DNA from: an uncultured Granulosicoccaceae bacterium
GTDB lineage: Bacteria > Pseudomonadota > Gammaproteobacteria > Granulosicoccales > Granulosicoccaceae
Direction of reading: 5' to 3'
Length of the DNA: 40,903 bases
Assembly: GCA_937927895.1 (NCBI GenBank)
Contig: CALGKA010000045.1
Location: 1 to 40,903, forward strand
Position 1 is the stretch's first letter; every line of letters starts with the position of its first letter. The translations under genes and the position numbers were made by a program. Below, piece by piece: positions 26,006-33,964 of this stretch. A model generated the notes under the pieces. The model was not told where the DNA came from. It did no database searches and saw nothing but the letters and a program-made list of their open reading frames with translations.

Positions 26006-27043
26006 ATGGGCCTATTTAGTTTTCTAAGAAAAAAACCATCCACGGACGAGTCCGGCCAAAGTACCGGTAATCTTGAAGATGGACCGCATAGCAACGCAGC
26101 AGACATCCCTCAAGATGAAGTTGATCGTCTTGATGCCAAGCTAGCAAAATCACGCAAGCGATTTACCAGCGGACTCCTCGAATTCCTTGGTGGTAAAAAA
26201 ATCGATGATGAACTCCTCGATGACCTGGAAGCACAACTGGTAATGAGTGATGTCAGTGTTAAAACTGCCGCGAGAATTATCGAATCCGTTCGAGCCGCAG
26301 CTAAAGGTAGCTCTGAAGATTTACATTCAATTTTACGCACCGAGCTGACGAGCCTTTTAGGACCAAGCCAACAAGCATTAGAAATACCAGACAGCGACTC
26401 TCCATTTGTATTGCTAGTGGTTGGGGTTAACGGGGCCGGAAAAACCACCACTATAGGTAAAATCGCGCGACAACTGCAAAACGGCGGCAAAACAGTGATG
26501 CTCGCGGCCGGTGATACCTTCCGCGCAGCAGCTGTTGAACAGCTGCAAACGTGGGGTGAACGCAACAACGTACCGGTGGTAGCCCAAGGCACTGGTGCGG
26601 ATTCCGCCTCGGTAATTTTTGATGCACTTCAGTCTGCCAAAGCACGGAATATCGATGTACTTATTGCCGATACCGCGGGCCGCCTCCACACTCAACACGG
26701 CTTAATGGATGAACTAGGCAAGGTCAGCCGCGTAATGAAAAAAGTCGACCCGGATGCCCCCCATGAAACACTGCTGGTACTCGATGGCACCACTGGCCAG
26801 AATGCATTAAATCAAGCTCGCGAGTTTGGTAATTCAGTTGACGTGAGTGGCCTTGTGGTCACAAAACTTGATGGTACTGCCAAGGGTGGAGTGCTATTCA
26901 CTTTAGCAGACGAACTTAATCTTCCGATTCGGTTTATCGGCGTTGGTGAGGGCATATACGACCTCCGCGTGTTTGACGCTGCTGATTTTGTAGATGCGCT
27001 GCTTGGCAATTATTCACCTGACGGTAGTATTAAACCCACATGA
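26006..27043 (+). CDS. ftsY: signal recognition particle receptor FtsY
   Basis: FtsY of 345 aa. A short charged N-terminal region (1-45) replaces the long acidic A domain of E. coli FtsY (about 500 aa in all). It is followed by the N domain, then the G domain with GVNGAGKTTTIGKI at 140-152, DTFRAAAVEQL, DTAGRLHTQHGLMDEL, TKLDGTAKGG and a C-terminal GVGEGIYDLRVFDAADFVDALL. It is the SRP receptor GTPase at the inner membrane and targets ribosomes making membrane proteins. It begins the ftsY-ftsE-ftsX-rpoH run. Confidence 0.97.
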   Translation: MGLFSFLRKKPSTDESGQSTGNLEDGPHSNAADIPQDEVDRLDAKLAKSRKRFTSGLLEFLGGKKIDDELLDDLEAQLVMSDVSVKTAARIIESVRAAAKGSSEDLHSILRTELTSLLGPSQQALEIPDSDSPFVLLVVGVNGAGKTTTIGKIARQLQNGGKTVMLAAGDTFRAAAVEQLQTWGERNNVPVVAQGTGADSASVIFDALQSAKARNIDVLIADTAGRLHTQHGLMDELGKVSRVMKKVDPDAPHETLLVLDGTTGQNALNQAREFGNSVDVSGLVVTKLDGTAKGGVLFTLADELNLPIRFIGVGEGIYDLRVFDAADFVDALLGNYSPDGSIKPT

Positions 27044-27092
27044 TTCGGCACGTCTGTGCCTTTGTGAATCCATCGCTTATGCGGAGATTCAA

Positions 27093-27779
27093 TTGATCCA
27101 TTTTCATCAAGTGCAAAAAACTGTCGATGGGCAGCACCTTTTCAATGATTTGACTCTGTTTTTGCCAAAACCCTCCTATACTTTACTAAGTGGCGGGCCG
27201 CAGTCGGGCAAAACAACGCTGTTGAACTTGATTATGGCATTCGATACGCCAGATCAAGGCTCACTTAGGGTTGACGGTTTAGACCTCATTGGCATTCCGG
27301 CTGGTCGGATTCCATTTTTAAGGCGTCAAATAGGGTTGATTGCCAACACCCCTGCACTGCTGGAAGACCGATCGGTGATCGAAAATATCTCCGTACCGCT
27401 TCAGCTGGCAGGCTTTGACCAGGACGTCATAAACGAGCGCTTAAACGCAATGCTTGAATTTATCGGATTGCGTGAAGAGCAACATATAGAAGTAACCAGA
27501 CTAACAAAGCCGCTTCGGCAATTAGTATCAGCAGCACGAGCAACAATTCATAAGCCACCAGTAATACTAGCTGACGAGCCTATAGAAAATATTGATGCTG
27601 ATACTGCTGACTTGTTGATCCAGTTGTTAGATCAGGCTAATACAGCAGGTGCTGCTGTATTAATTACATGCAAAACGTTTGAGCCGTACGCTCAACGGGT
27701 AGCCAACAACTACCAAACACTGACATTGTCAGAGGGGTCAATAAAACAATATGAACCGGAACAACACAACAGTAATTAG
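27093..27779 (+). CDS. ftsE: FtsE-like ABC ATPase with degenerate catalytic motifs
   Basis: I start it at the TTG at 27093, which has GGAG six bases upstream and gives a 228-aa protein, as expected for FtsE (E. coli 222 aa). Walker A GGPQSGKT (34-41) and Walker B VILADEP (157-163, with the catalytic Glu) are kept. The Q-loop Gln appears as Asn85 (LIANTPALL against IFQDHHLL), the signature LSGGEQQR is LTKPLRQL (137-144), and the switch His is Lys194 (ITCKTF against ATHD). The conserved PFLRRQIGLI and family length secure orthology, as does ftsX, which overlaps by 29 bases. Normal FtsEX controls cell-wall hydrolases at the division septum. Confidence 0.9.
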   Translation: MIHFHQVQKTVDGQHLFNDLTLFLPKPSYTLLSGGPQSGKTTLLNLIMAFDTPDQGSLRVDGLDLIGIPAGRIPFLRRQIGLIANTPALLEDRSVIENISVPLQLAGFDQDVINERLNAMLEFIGLREEQHIEVTRLTKPLRQLVSAARATIHKPPVILADEPIENIDADTADLLIQLLDQANTAGAAVLITCKTFEPYAQRVANNYQTLTLSEGSIKQYEPEQHNSN

Positions 27780-28659
27780 CTTTTTACGCAAATTATGGCG
27801 CGACCCCACCCCTTCGCGTTACGGTAAAAGCGCGGGCTTAACCGCACAGATAGTCGATGCCGTCGGCTCCCTGGTTCGCACCCCACCTAAAAAAACCTTT
27901 GTCATGTGCGCCCTGGCACTAACGATCCCGGCAACCATGGCGATCTTTTCCAATAGCTTAAAAACAGCCGAAGCCAATCTACAGAAAAATCGCCAGATCA
28001 CTGTGTTTATGGACTCACAAGTCACCACCACTGACGCTTCGATATTGGCCAATAATTTGGCCTTGAACAAGGGAGTCAAATCGACAACTGTAGATACCCT
28101 AACCATTCAACGCAAGGAAATCCTAACGATCACGTTGCAACCGTCACTGACGCTAAACTCCAACGACTTGGATTTTATGGTCAAAGAACTAAACAGCCAC
28201 CCAACAGTAGACTTTGTTGACGCAGATGCCGCATGGCTGCAGCAAAACGTTGCCGCGATCAAGACGACAAAAGCGCTGGGCATTTTAAGTGTGGTGTTAA
28301 CCGCGCTGGTAACCTCGCTATTGGCGTATGGGATCACCTGCACCGATCTACTAAGACAGCAAACGGAATACCGCGTGTTGAACCAAATGGGTGCCAGCCG
28401 CTCTACTATGCTGCGACCCTACTTATTGCGCAGCCTATTGCTGGCCACTGTGGCCATTTGCACCGCCATTCTTCTGGCTTGGGGATTAACCATCACGCTG
28501 TCCTTTTTGGTTGACACATCCACTTACACCGGTATTTTACCGGCATCTATGCCTTTAATTCAGATGCTTTCGCTGATATTTATTGCCGTTTTCAGCACAA
28601 TAATGACCGTTTTACTGGTAGAGAAAAGAGTATTTAGTTCTAACATATCAATGACTTAG
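27751..28659 (+). CDS. ftsX: cell division protein FtsX
   Basis: FtsX of 302 aa. A cytoplasmic N-terminus leads to TM1 (about 50-68), then an extracytoplasmic domain of about 100 residues (KTAEANLQKNRQITVFM...), then three C-terminal transmembrane segments. Between them lies the coupling segment TEYRVLNQMGASRSTMLRPYLLRS. It forms the membrane part of FtsEX and in E. coli recruits EnvC to activate amidases. The coding start overlaps ftsE by 29 bases. The membrane core looks normal even though its ATPase partner is degenerate. Confidence 0.95.
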   Translation: MNRNNTTVISFLRKLWRDPTPSRYGKSAGLTAQIVDAVGSLVRTPPKKTFVMCALALTIPATMAIFSNSLKTAEANLQKNRQITVFMDSQVTTTDASILANNLALNKGVKSTTVDTLTIQRKEILTITLQPSLTLNSNDLDFMVKELNSHPTVDFVDADAAWLQQNVAAIKTTKALGILSVVLTALVTSLLAYGITCTDLLRQQTEYRVLNQMGASRSTMLRPYLLRSLLLATVAICTAILLAWGLTITLSFLVDTSTYTGILPASMPLIQMLSLIFIAVFSTIMTVLLVEKRVFSSNISMT

Positions 28660-28738
28660 AACATCATTACGGTTTTTTACCCTAGAACACTACGCTAATT
28701 GCTTCATTTGGTCGATAAAAAGGGAACTTACTGCATTG

Positions 28739-28765
28739 TTAGCACTCTAACTCTGCGAGTGCTAA
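28739..28765 (+). promoter_or_regulatory. perfect CIRCE operator (HrcA-binding site) upstream of rpoH
   Basis: TTAGCACTC-N9-GAGTGCTAA matches the canonical 9-9-9 CIRCE inverted repeat in every position. It lies 36 bases before the rpoH ATG, and a -10-like TAAAAT at 28763-28768 overlaps its right arm. HrcA bound here should block rpoH transcription and release it on heat shock. CIRCE is best known in front of groE and dnaK operons. A strong AGGAGA ribosome-binding site follows at 28787-28792. Confidence 0.92.
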
Positions 28766-28800
28766 AATAGCATTATAGATTCAATTAGGAGAATACAAAT

Positions 28801-29676
28801 ATGACCCAAGCTATGGTGAAAACGTCTGCGATGACTTTGCCTGCGGTCAATGATGATCTAAATGGGTATCTTGCAAAGATATCCGCATTTCCAGTCCTGA
28901 CAATGGAACAGGAACAGAAAATCGCCCGCCAGTATCGTGATGAAGAAGATCTCGATGCTGCTGGCCAAATGGTTATGTCCCAACTGCGCTTTGTAGTGCA
29001 TTTGGCACGCAGTTACAGCGGTTACGGATTGCCTCTGGCTGATCTGGTTCAGGAAGGTAATATCGGCTTAATGAAAGCGGTGAAACGCTTTGACCCGGAC
29101 GTTGGCGTGCGACTCATCTCGTTTGCCGTGCATTGGATCCGCGCCGAGATTCACGAATACGTTATTCGCAACTGGCGCATCGTGAAGGTAGCCACAACTA
29201 AAGCTCAACGTAAGCTGTTCTTTAAGCTACGTAGCTCTAAGAAAGGTTTAGGCTGGTTTTCAGCGGCAGAAGCTTCGGCGGTAGCAAAAGACCTGGGTGT
29301 TACCGAAGCACAGGTGTATGAAATGGAATCACGCTTAACCAGCGGTGATATGTCATTTGATGCCACTACTGCTGACGATGGCTCTGAGAAGCGTGCCTTA
29401 CGACCCGCAGAGTATTTATCTGACGACAACGCTGATCCAGCACTTGTGGCCGAGAACGCCAACTACAGCGACGATCAAAACAGCATGCTTTCCGCTGGAA
29501 TGGAAGATCTAGACGCACGTAGCCGTGACATTCTGCAGCGCAGATGGCTGAACGATGATCGCAAATCTACTTTGCAAGAGTTGGCAGATGAGTACAAAGT
29601 ATCAGCTGAGAGAATCAGGCAGATTGAAAAAGCTGCTATGGCTAAACTCAAAGCGCACATACTAGACGCCGCCTAA
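28801..29676 (+). CDS. rpoH: heat-shock sigma factor RpoH (sigma-32)
   Basis: RpoH of 291 aa. It has an N-terminal YLAKISAFPVLTMEQEQKIARQY segment and region 2 (LVQEGNIGLMKAVKRFDPDVGVRLISFAVHWIRAEIHEY). The RpoH-specific box QRKLFFKLR is at 136-144. Region 4 is the C-terminal helix-turn-helix (STLQELADEYKVSAERIRQIEKAAMAKLK). It directs transcription of chaperone and protease genes. It follows ftsX, as usual in gammaproteobacteria, but has its own leader with a CIRCE element. A strong terminator follows. Confidence 0.98.
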   Translation: MTQAMVKTSAMTLPAVNDDLNGYLAKISAFPVLTMEQEQKIARQYRDEEDLDAAGQMVMSQLRFVVHLARSYSGYGLPLADLVQEGNIGLMKAVKRFDPDVGVRLISFAVHWIRAEIHEYVIRNWRIVKVATTKAQRKLFFKLRSSKKGLGWFSAAEASAVAKDLGVTEAQVYEMESRLTSGDMSFDATTADDGSEKRALRPAEYLSDDNADPALVAENANYSDDQNSMLSAGMEDLDARSRDILQRRWLNDDRKSTLQELADEYKVSAERIRQIEKAAMAKLKAHILDAA

Positions 29677-29721
29677 AGGCCTAATTGTTACACGCCAGAT
29701 TAACGTGTAACTGCAACAAAC

Positions 29722-29757
29722 AAAAAAGCCGCTCTTTAGAAAAGAGCGGCTTTTTTT
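29722..29757. terminator. bidirectional Rho-independent terminator after rpoH
   Basis: GCCGCTCTTT at 29728-29737 pairs with AAAGAGCGGC at 29741-29750 around an AGA loop. An A run precedes and a T run follows, so it can end both rpoH and the converging gene. Confidence 0.92.
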
Positions 29758-29801
29758 GTACCTACAATTCGTACGTTACGACGAATACTTACGGCGACAA
29801 C

Positions 29802-30968
29802 TTATTGAGATAAAAGCCTTTCAATACTTCGCAGTACCATCGAACCATCAGGCAGCATTATCCATTCATCTTGCGGGCCTTCTAACTGCATAACGTCGCT
29901 AGTATCTTTAACCATAGTATCTTGTGGCTTTTCAACTACCTCAGACAGTTCCTCATCCAGGCTAAAGATTTCCTTGCCTACCATGGTTTCGATATCACTG
30001 ACGGATGATTCAGCCAGAGTCTCTTTTACAGCAGTTTCTTGATCAGCTGTTAGCGCCTCTGGAATGCTCACTTCAACACCAGACTCTTTGCCAAGCATTT
30101 CTGTATCTACGCTTGCAACTTTTCTAGCCTCGGTAGTGCTTGCATCGCCACTATTGGCCAATATGCCTTCATTACTTAGCCGTACAGTGCCGTCGTTATT
30201 CGTTTTAATACCTTTTAGGCCACCCTTAATACCCTCAAAACTTCCAGTATTGGTGTTACCAATACCACCCAGAGATGCACGCTCACGCACTTTTACATTA
30301 GCGGCATCTGCGCTATCAACAACGCTTCGAATATCATCCAATGTAACGGCATCTGGTTGATCTAAAATTTGCAGAGCCAATGCACGGTAGTCTTCTAAAG
30401 ACAGCCCTTTCATTTTTGGAGCCGTGTATTGCACTTCGTATAAAACCGTATCAGGGTAAATGATCTCTTCTTCGACTACCTCTTTAAGCTCAACCAACGG
30501 CCAACGTGGAGCAAAAGCATAAGCACCTGCATAGGCAATTTTAGCATCAGCATCATACGCGCCTTCTGCACGCAAGCCGCTATAGAAAAGGCTTTGTACT
30601 TCCTGCCATGGGCGAATCTTCTCGTCACTGGCTACACTGTGAATAGCTACTGTTTTTAAGTAATCACTGACCGGTAAAAGACCTGAGTACTGCCAAACAA
30701 CGGGTGGTACCGATTGCATAAGCTCCGAGCCTTTCGGCGCTACAGCGGGGCTTATGCCTGGCGCACTGAAGAATAGATCACAACGCAAGATTCGGCCGCC
30801 ATTAACGAACAAACGACTCTCTGGAACCCTGGTCGTGTACTCACCCAAATTGGCAGAGGCACTTGTTAATCCGATAGTCAGACCGACAGCACTAAGCGCG
30901 ACAGCCATCAATGGAATACCCATAGTCAATGGAATACCCATAGCCGGCTGGCCGATAAATTTACTCAT
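29802..30968 (-). CDS. exported protein of unknown function
   Basis: I do not recognise this protein. I prefer the ATG at 30968 (388 aa) to the TTG at 31028. It begins with a probable signal peptide (basic Lys3, hydrophobic LMAVALSAVGLTIGL, cleavage after SASA). The next 150 residues (RVPESRLFVNGGRILRCDLFFSA) include WQYSGLLPVSDYL and RPWQEVQSLFYSGLRAEG and look globular. From about 200 on the sequence is acidic and polar with coiled-coil or disordered character (EVEKPQDTM, DEELSEVVEKP), ending PDGSMVLRSIERLLSQ. An 18-bp tandem duplication doubles MGIPLT within the signal region. It lies downstream of ctaB with a 320-bp gap. Confidence 0.7.
   Translation of the reverse strand: MSKFIGQPAMGIPLTMGIPLMAVALSAVGLTIGLTSASANLGEYTTRVPESRLFVNGGRILRCDLFFSAPGISPAVAPKGSELMQSVPPVVWQYSGLLPVSDYLKTVAIHSVASDEKIRPWQEVQSLFYSGLRAEGAYDADAKIAYAGAYAFAPRWPLVELKEVVEEEIIYPDTVLYEVQYTAPKMKGLSLEDYRALALQILDQPDAVTLDDIRSVVDSADAANVKVRERASLGGIGNTNTGSFEGIKGGLKGIKTNNDGTVRLSNEGILANSGDASTTEARKVASVDTEMLGKESGVEVSIPEALTADQETAVKETLAESSVSDIETMVGKEIFSLDEELSEVVEKPQDTMVKDTSDVMQLEGPQDEWIMLPDGSMVLRSIERLLSQ
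30908..30943 (-). repeat. 18-bp tandem duplication inside a signal-peptide region
   Basis: TCAATGGAATACCCATAG occurs twice without change. On the minus strand it adds six residues to the secretion signal of the exported protein while keeping the frame. Confidence 0.8.
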
Positions 30969-31288
30969 AATTTGCCCTGGAGATTTCAAGCCGACTACGC
31001 AGCTTTTTAGAATCGATTTTGTGGGCAAGTTACCAAATCAGCCTTCGCTTGACTGTGAAGGAATCGACGCTACGAACAGCGGGATTATTACTAAACGCGA
31101 TGGGGTTCAAAGAAGTATTACCAGGCTAAAAAGCGCCAGACAAGCGCAAGCTTTCTGTATCTATTTGTAACGACTTTGAAGCACTTGTGTTTCGCTGTCA
31201 CCTCGATGCAATCAAGCTATTGCATGGCCTTAGAAACGAATAATGGGAAACGAATACTGGGAAGCTAATAATAGGAAACTAAAATGAC
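30969..31288. other. 320-bp gap without a gene
   Basis: No gene is supported here. It contains the upstream region of the exported-protein gene, a small hairpin (ATGCAAT at 31206 with ATTGCAT at 31219), and a fourfold 14-bp tandem repeat next to the ctaB stop. Confidence 0.6.
31233..31288. repeat. four tandem copies of a 14-bp unit after the ctaB stop
   Basis: GAAACGAATAATGG, GAAACGAATACTGG, GAAGCTAATAATAG and GAAACTAAAATGA follow each other without gaps, the last touching the ctaB stop (minus strand). The copies farther from ctaB are the best conserved. Confidence 0.8.
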
Positions 31289-32221
31289 TTACAGAAATAG
31301 TGCTAAATAATGATCAACTAACAAGGCTGCGAACAGCGCCATTAAATAATTAATCGACACCACAAACATACGCATAGGTTCTTTAGGCAGGTCTGGGTTC
31401 TGAATTCTAATTGCATGGTATAGAAACCAAACACCCAACCCAACTGCCGCAGCCAGGTAAAGTAAGCCACTCATTTGAATAAGGTACGGCGCTACGGTGA
31501 CCAACACCAACAATATGGTGTACAGCAGTATTTGCACGCGGGTGTACTTGGTGCCATGCGTAACTGGTAACATCGGAATACCAACCTTGGCGTAATCATC
31601 ACGGCGATGAATCGCCAACGCCCAAAAGTGTGGTGGGGTCCAAATGAATACTATAAGAAATAGCAGCAATGGTTCAGCAGTAACTTCACCAGTAATTGCA
31701 GCCCAACCCAGTACTGGTGGCATAGCACCCGCCACTCCACCAATAACAATATTTTGCGGGGTCGCACGCTTTAAATACATGGTGTAAACACATGCATACC
31801 CAATCAACGACAGAAACGTTAGCACTGCGGTTAACACGTTAACAAAAGCTACCAACAACACCATCGCAACAACACCTAAGGTTGCGGCAAACAACAAACA
31901 TTGCGCTGTGCTTAAATTTCCTTTAGGAAGTGGACGGTTACGGGTTCGATGCATCTGTGCATCAGCGCGTTGATCAACCACGTGATTAATCGCGGCAGCA
32001 GACGCTGCGGCCAGTCCAATGCCGAGTATGCCAAACACAGTCTCTTGCAATGGCACCATACCAGGCACTGATAACATCATGCCGACAATGGCAGTAAATA
32101 CCAATAACAGAACAACCTTGGGTTTGGTTAACTCTAGTAAATCTGATAGCACACTAGACGGTGCGGTAACGCCATCAGTAGCAGCTAACGTTTCTGCAGA
32201 ATTGTTAGATTGATTCACCAC
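31289..32221 (-). CDS. ctaB: protoheme IX farnesyltransferase (heme O synthase)
   Basis: CtaB/CyoE/COX10 prenyltransferase of 310 aa with about nine transmembrane segments. The prenyl diphosphate-binding motif [20 protein letters not shown] has N79xxxD83xxxD87. A second conserved stretch is [27 protein letters not shown]. It makes heme O, the precursor of heme A for the aa3 oxidase. The GTG start overlaps the SCO-like stop as TAGTG. A heme A synthase gene (ctaA) is not in the window. Confidence 0.96.
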   Translation of the reverse strand: MVNQSNNSAETLAATDGVTAPSSVLSDLLELTKPKVVLLLVFTAIVGMMLSVPGMVPLQETVFGILGIGLAAASAAAINHVVDQRADAQMHRTRNRPLPKGNLSTAQCLLFAATLGVVAMVLLVAFVNVLTAVLTFLSLIGYACVYTMYLKRATPQNIVIGGVAGAMPPVLGWAAITGEVTAEPLLLFLIVFIWTPPHFWALAIHRRDDYAKVGIPMLPVTHGTKYTRVQILLYTILLVLVTVAPYLIQMSGLLYLAAAVGLGVWFLYHAIRIQNPDLPKEPMRMFVVSINYLMALFAALLVDHYLALFL

Positions 32222-32838
32222 TAGCCTATCCTTGAAACTTTAAGCAGATGCTTGACGTCTTTAAGAATTTTGGCGGGTTCAAGCTCAGGTGAAAATCGCA
32301 TCATAAGATTACCGTTGGGATCAACCATGTACACACAGCCATCACAGGCGGGCAGTTTATCTTGCGCGCTACTAAACTGAGATCGCAAGCCGCCCTTGCC
32401 ACCACCTACTACCACTAGCCCTTCATCTGCGTTTTCAAGTTTCTGCTGCAGTGCCTGCCAATCGGGGGTAACTACTACGCGTCGTAAACGCTCCATACGG
32501 CGACCGGTCGATAAACGAATTTGCCGCATGTTATACAAAGCCGTTTCACATTGTTTGTCACACTCGCCGCTTGCAAAGTACACCATGCTCCATTTGCCTC
32601 GAATATCGTCAAGGCCCCACACGGGTTGCGTAACGCTTGAGAGCTCAAACGGCTCAAGCGGCACTGCCGGATGAATTAACTCTCCATTTACCGATACGCC
32701 TGCGCCTTCATTGGCGTTCACATAAGCGAACCAAAGCCACGCCGCCAGTAACGGTGCTGCGTACAGCCCCATAAGACCAAGTAGCTTCACACGGCTTACT
32801 GTGATCGAGGTTTTTTTCTCAAGCGTTGTTTCGGTCAT
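32221..32838 (-). CDS. SCO-like thioredoxin-fold protein in the oxidase cluster
   Basis: Protein of 205 aa with one N-terminal transmembrane segment (about 20-40) and a periplasmic thioredoxin-like domain. The SCO position reads [16 protein letters not shown], giving Cys93-xxx-Cys97. A second Cys pair, Cys165-xx-Cys168, sits in [20 protein letters not shown]. The downstream His that completes the copper site of SCO1 is not visible, so it may be a thiol-disulfide protein rather than a copper chaperone. It lies between ctaB and SURF1 and overlaps both, as in other gammaproteobacterial aa3 clusters. Confidence 0.82.
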   Translation of the reverse strand: MTETTLEKKTSITVSRVKLLGLMGLYAAPLLAAWLWFAYVNANEGAGVSVNGELIHPAVPLEPFELSSVTQPVWGLDDIRGKWSMVYFASGECDKQCETALYNMRQIRLSTGRRMERLRRVVVTPDWQALQQKLENADEGLVVVGGGKGGLRSQFSSAQDKLPACDGCVYMVDPNGNLMMRFSPELEPAKILKDVKHLLKVSRIG

Positions 32839-33589
32839 TCTTAAAAACCATCAGGTAGAGGTAAAGTGCTATCAATGCGGCGAGCATCGCAAACCATTGA
32901 AAAGCATACCCCAGGTGTTTCTCAGCGCCACTGGCAACAGGCTTCCAATGGGATACGTAACTTACAGGCTGCCCAGCAGCAGCAATAATAACTGCTGGTA
33001 AGAGGGGTATTTTATCTAGTTTGGCTGCAATAGTCTCATAGTCAATGAATTGCAGCACAACTGGCCAATTATTTTCGCTATTAGCAAGCGCATCACCCAG
33101 CGTAAAACCGCGAGAAGGCGTCGCGAGAATACCTTCAATAGACTGCCGTCCCGTTAATTCAGCGTTTTGCTCTATTGTGACTGCTCGATTGCCACTGTGG
33201 CCAATCCAGCCACGATTCACCAGTATGTACTCACCGCCATCGACGCCCACTGGCTTCGCCGCTTCATTGCCTAAAAAAAACGGCACGATCACGTCATACC
33301 CAGGCTGACCATTCACCGTTCTGTTATCGAGCAAAAACTGGCGATCAAAATCAAATATACCGGCAAGCTTTACGCGACGATAGAGCTGGGTATGCTCATC
33401 CCCCGGCTTAAGCGACTCAAGCGGCTCAAGCGTGGTGGCAAGTGATTGCCGCTCGAGAATGTGTGTTTTTTCAGCAGCGCGATCTAGCTGCCACAAACCT
33501 AAGCGAAGAAAGATAACAGCCACCAACAACGCTGCGATGCTGGATACCACACCGGTACGGGTAAGCAGTCTTTGAAGGAATCTATTCAC
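32819..33589 (-). CDS. SURF1-family cytochrome oxidase assembly protein
   Basis: SURF1 homologue of 256 aa with the typical two-anchor plan: TM1 at about 16-36 (AALLVAVIFLRLGLWQL) and TM2 near the C-terminus (FQWFAMLAALIALYLYLMVF). The family blocks GLWQLDRAAEKTHI, YRRVKLAGIFDFDRQFLLDNRTVNGQPGYDVIVPF, ILVNRGWI and HLGYAFQWFAM are present. It helps insert heme A into CtaD. The start is GTG at 33589. It overlaps the SCO-like gene by 20 bases and is divergent from the DUF2909 gene. Confidence 0.95.
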   Translation of the reverse strand: MNRFLQRLLTRTGVVSSIAALLVAVIFLRLGLWQLDRAAEKTHILERQSLATTLEPLESLKPGDEHTQLYRRVKLAGIFDFDRQFLLDNRTVNGQPGYDVIVPFFLGNEAAKPVGVDGGEYILVNRGWIGHSGNRAVTIEQNAELTGRQSIEGILATPSRGFTLGDALANSENNWPVVLQFIDYETIAAKLDKIPLLPAVIIAAAGQPVSYVSHWKPVASGAEKHLGYAFQWFAMLAALIALYLYLMVFKNDRNNA

Positions 33590-33642
33590 ACGAAGCTCAG
33601 CCTGGCGGTGTGTTATTCTGGTGTTTTGACCGACGCACTCTA

Positions 33643-33849
33643 ATGTTACTTGTCAAACTGATTATCATCATATTGCTTCTTGCAGTTATCGCTAGTTTGT
33701 TTTCAGGCTTATTTTTTCTAGTCAAAGACGAGAGCGGTAACAAACGTACCGTCAAAGCACTCACCTGGCGAATAGGATTGTCACTGGTAGCTATTCTCGT
33801 GATAGTGATTGCAGGGCTTACGGGAGTACTGCCTAATAAGCAGTTTTAA
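33643..33849 (+). CDS. DUF2909-type twin-transmembrane protein
   Basis: Small membrane protein of 68 aa starting at the ATG at 33643 (MLLVKLIIIILLLAVIASL). An earlier ATG at 33610 adds 11 residues that do not fit. Two transmembrane segments flank a short charged loop (VKDESGNKRTVKALTWR). This is the small protein typically found between ctaE and SURF1 in gammaproteobacteria, here on the opposite strand to the oxidase genes, as usual. Its function is not known. Confidence 0.85.
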   Translation: MLLVKLIIIILLLAVIASLFSGLFFLVKDESGNKRTVKALTWRIGLSLVAILVIVIAGLTGVLPNKQF

Positions 33850-33890
33850 CAAGGCTAATAACTCTGCTGTAGTGACAACATAGTAGCAAT

Positions 33891-33919
33891 AAAAAAGGGC
33901 ACCAGAGGTGCCCTTTTTT
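33891..33919. terminator. bidirectional Rho-independent terminator between DUF2909 and ctaE
   Basis: GGGCACC at 33897-33903 pairs with GGTGCCC at 33907-33913 around AGA, with six A before and six T after. It can end transcripts from both sides. Confidence 0.9.
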
Positions 33920-33964
33920 ATACTTTGATTAACCCATCCCTTTGGTCTAATTATCCGGGCTCGC

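Noticed and set aside
26110..26592. 160-aa minus-strand ORF inside ftsY
   Set aside because: It is Ser/Arg-rich antisense of a strongly conserved gene.
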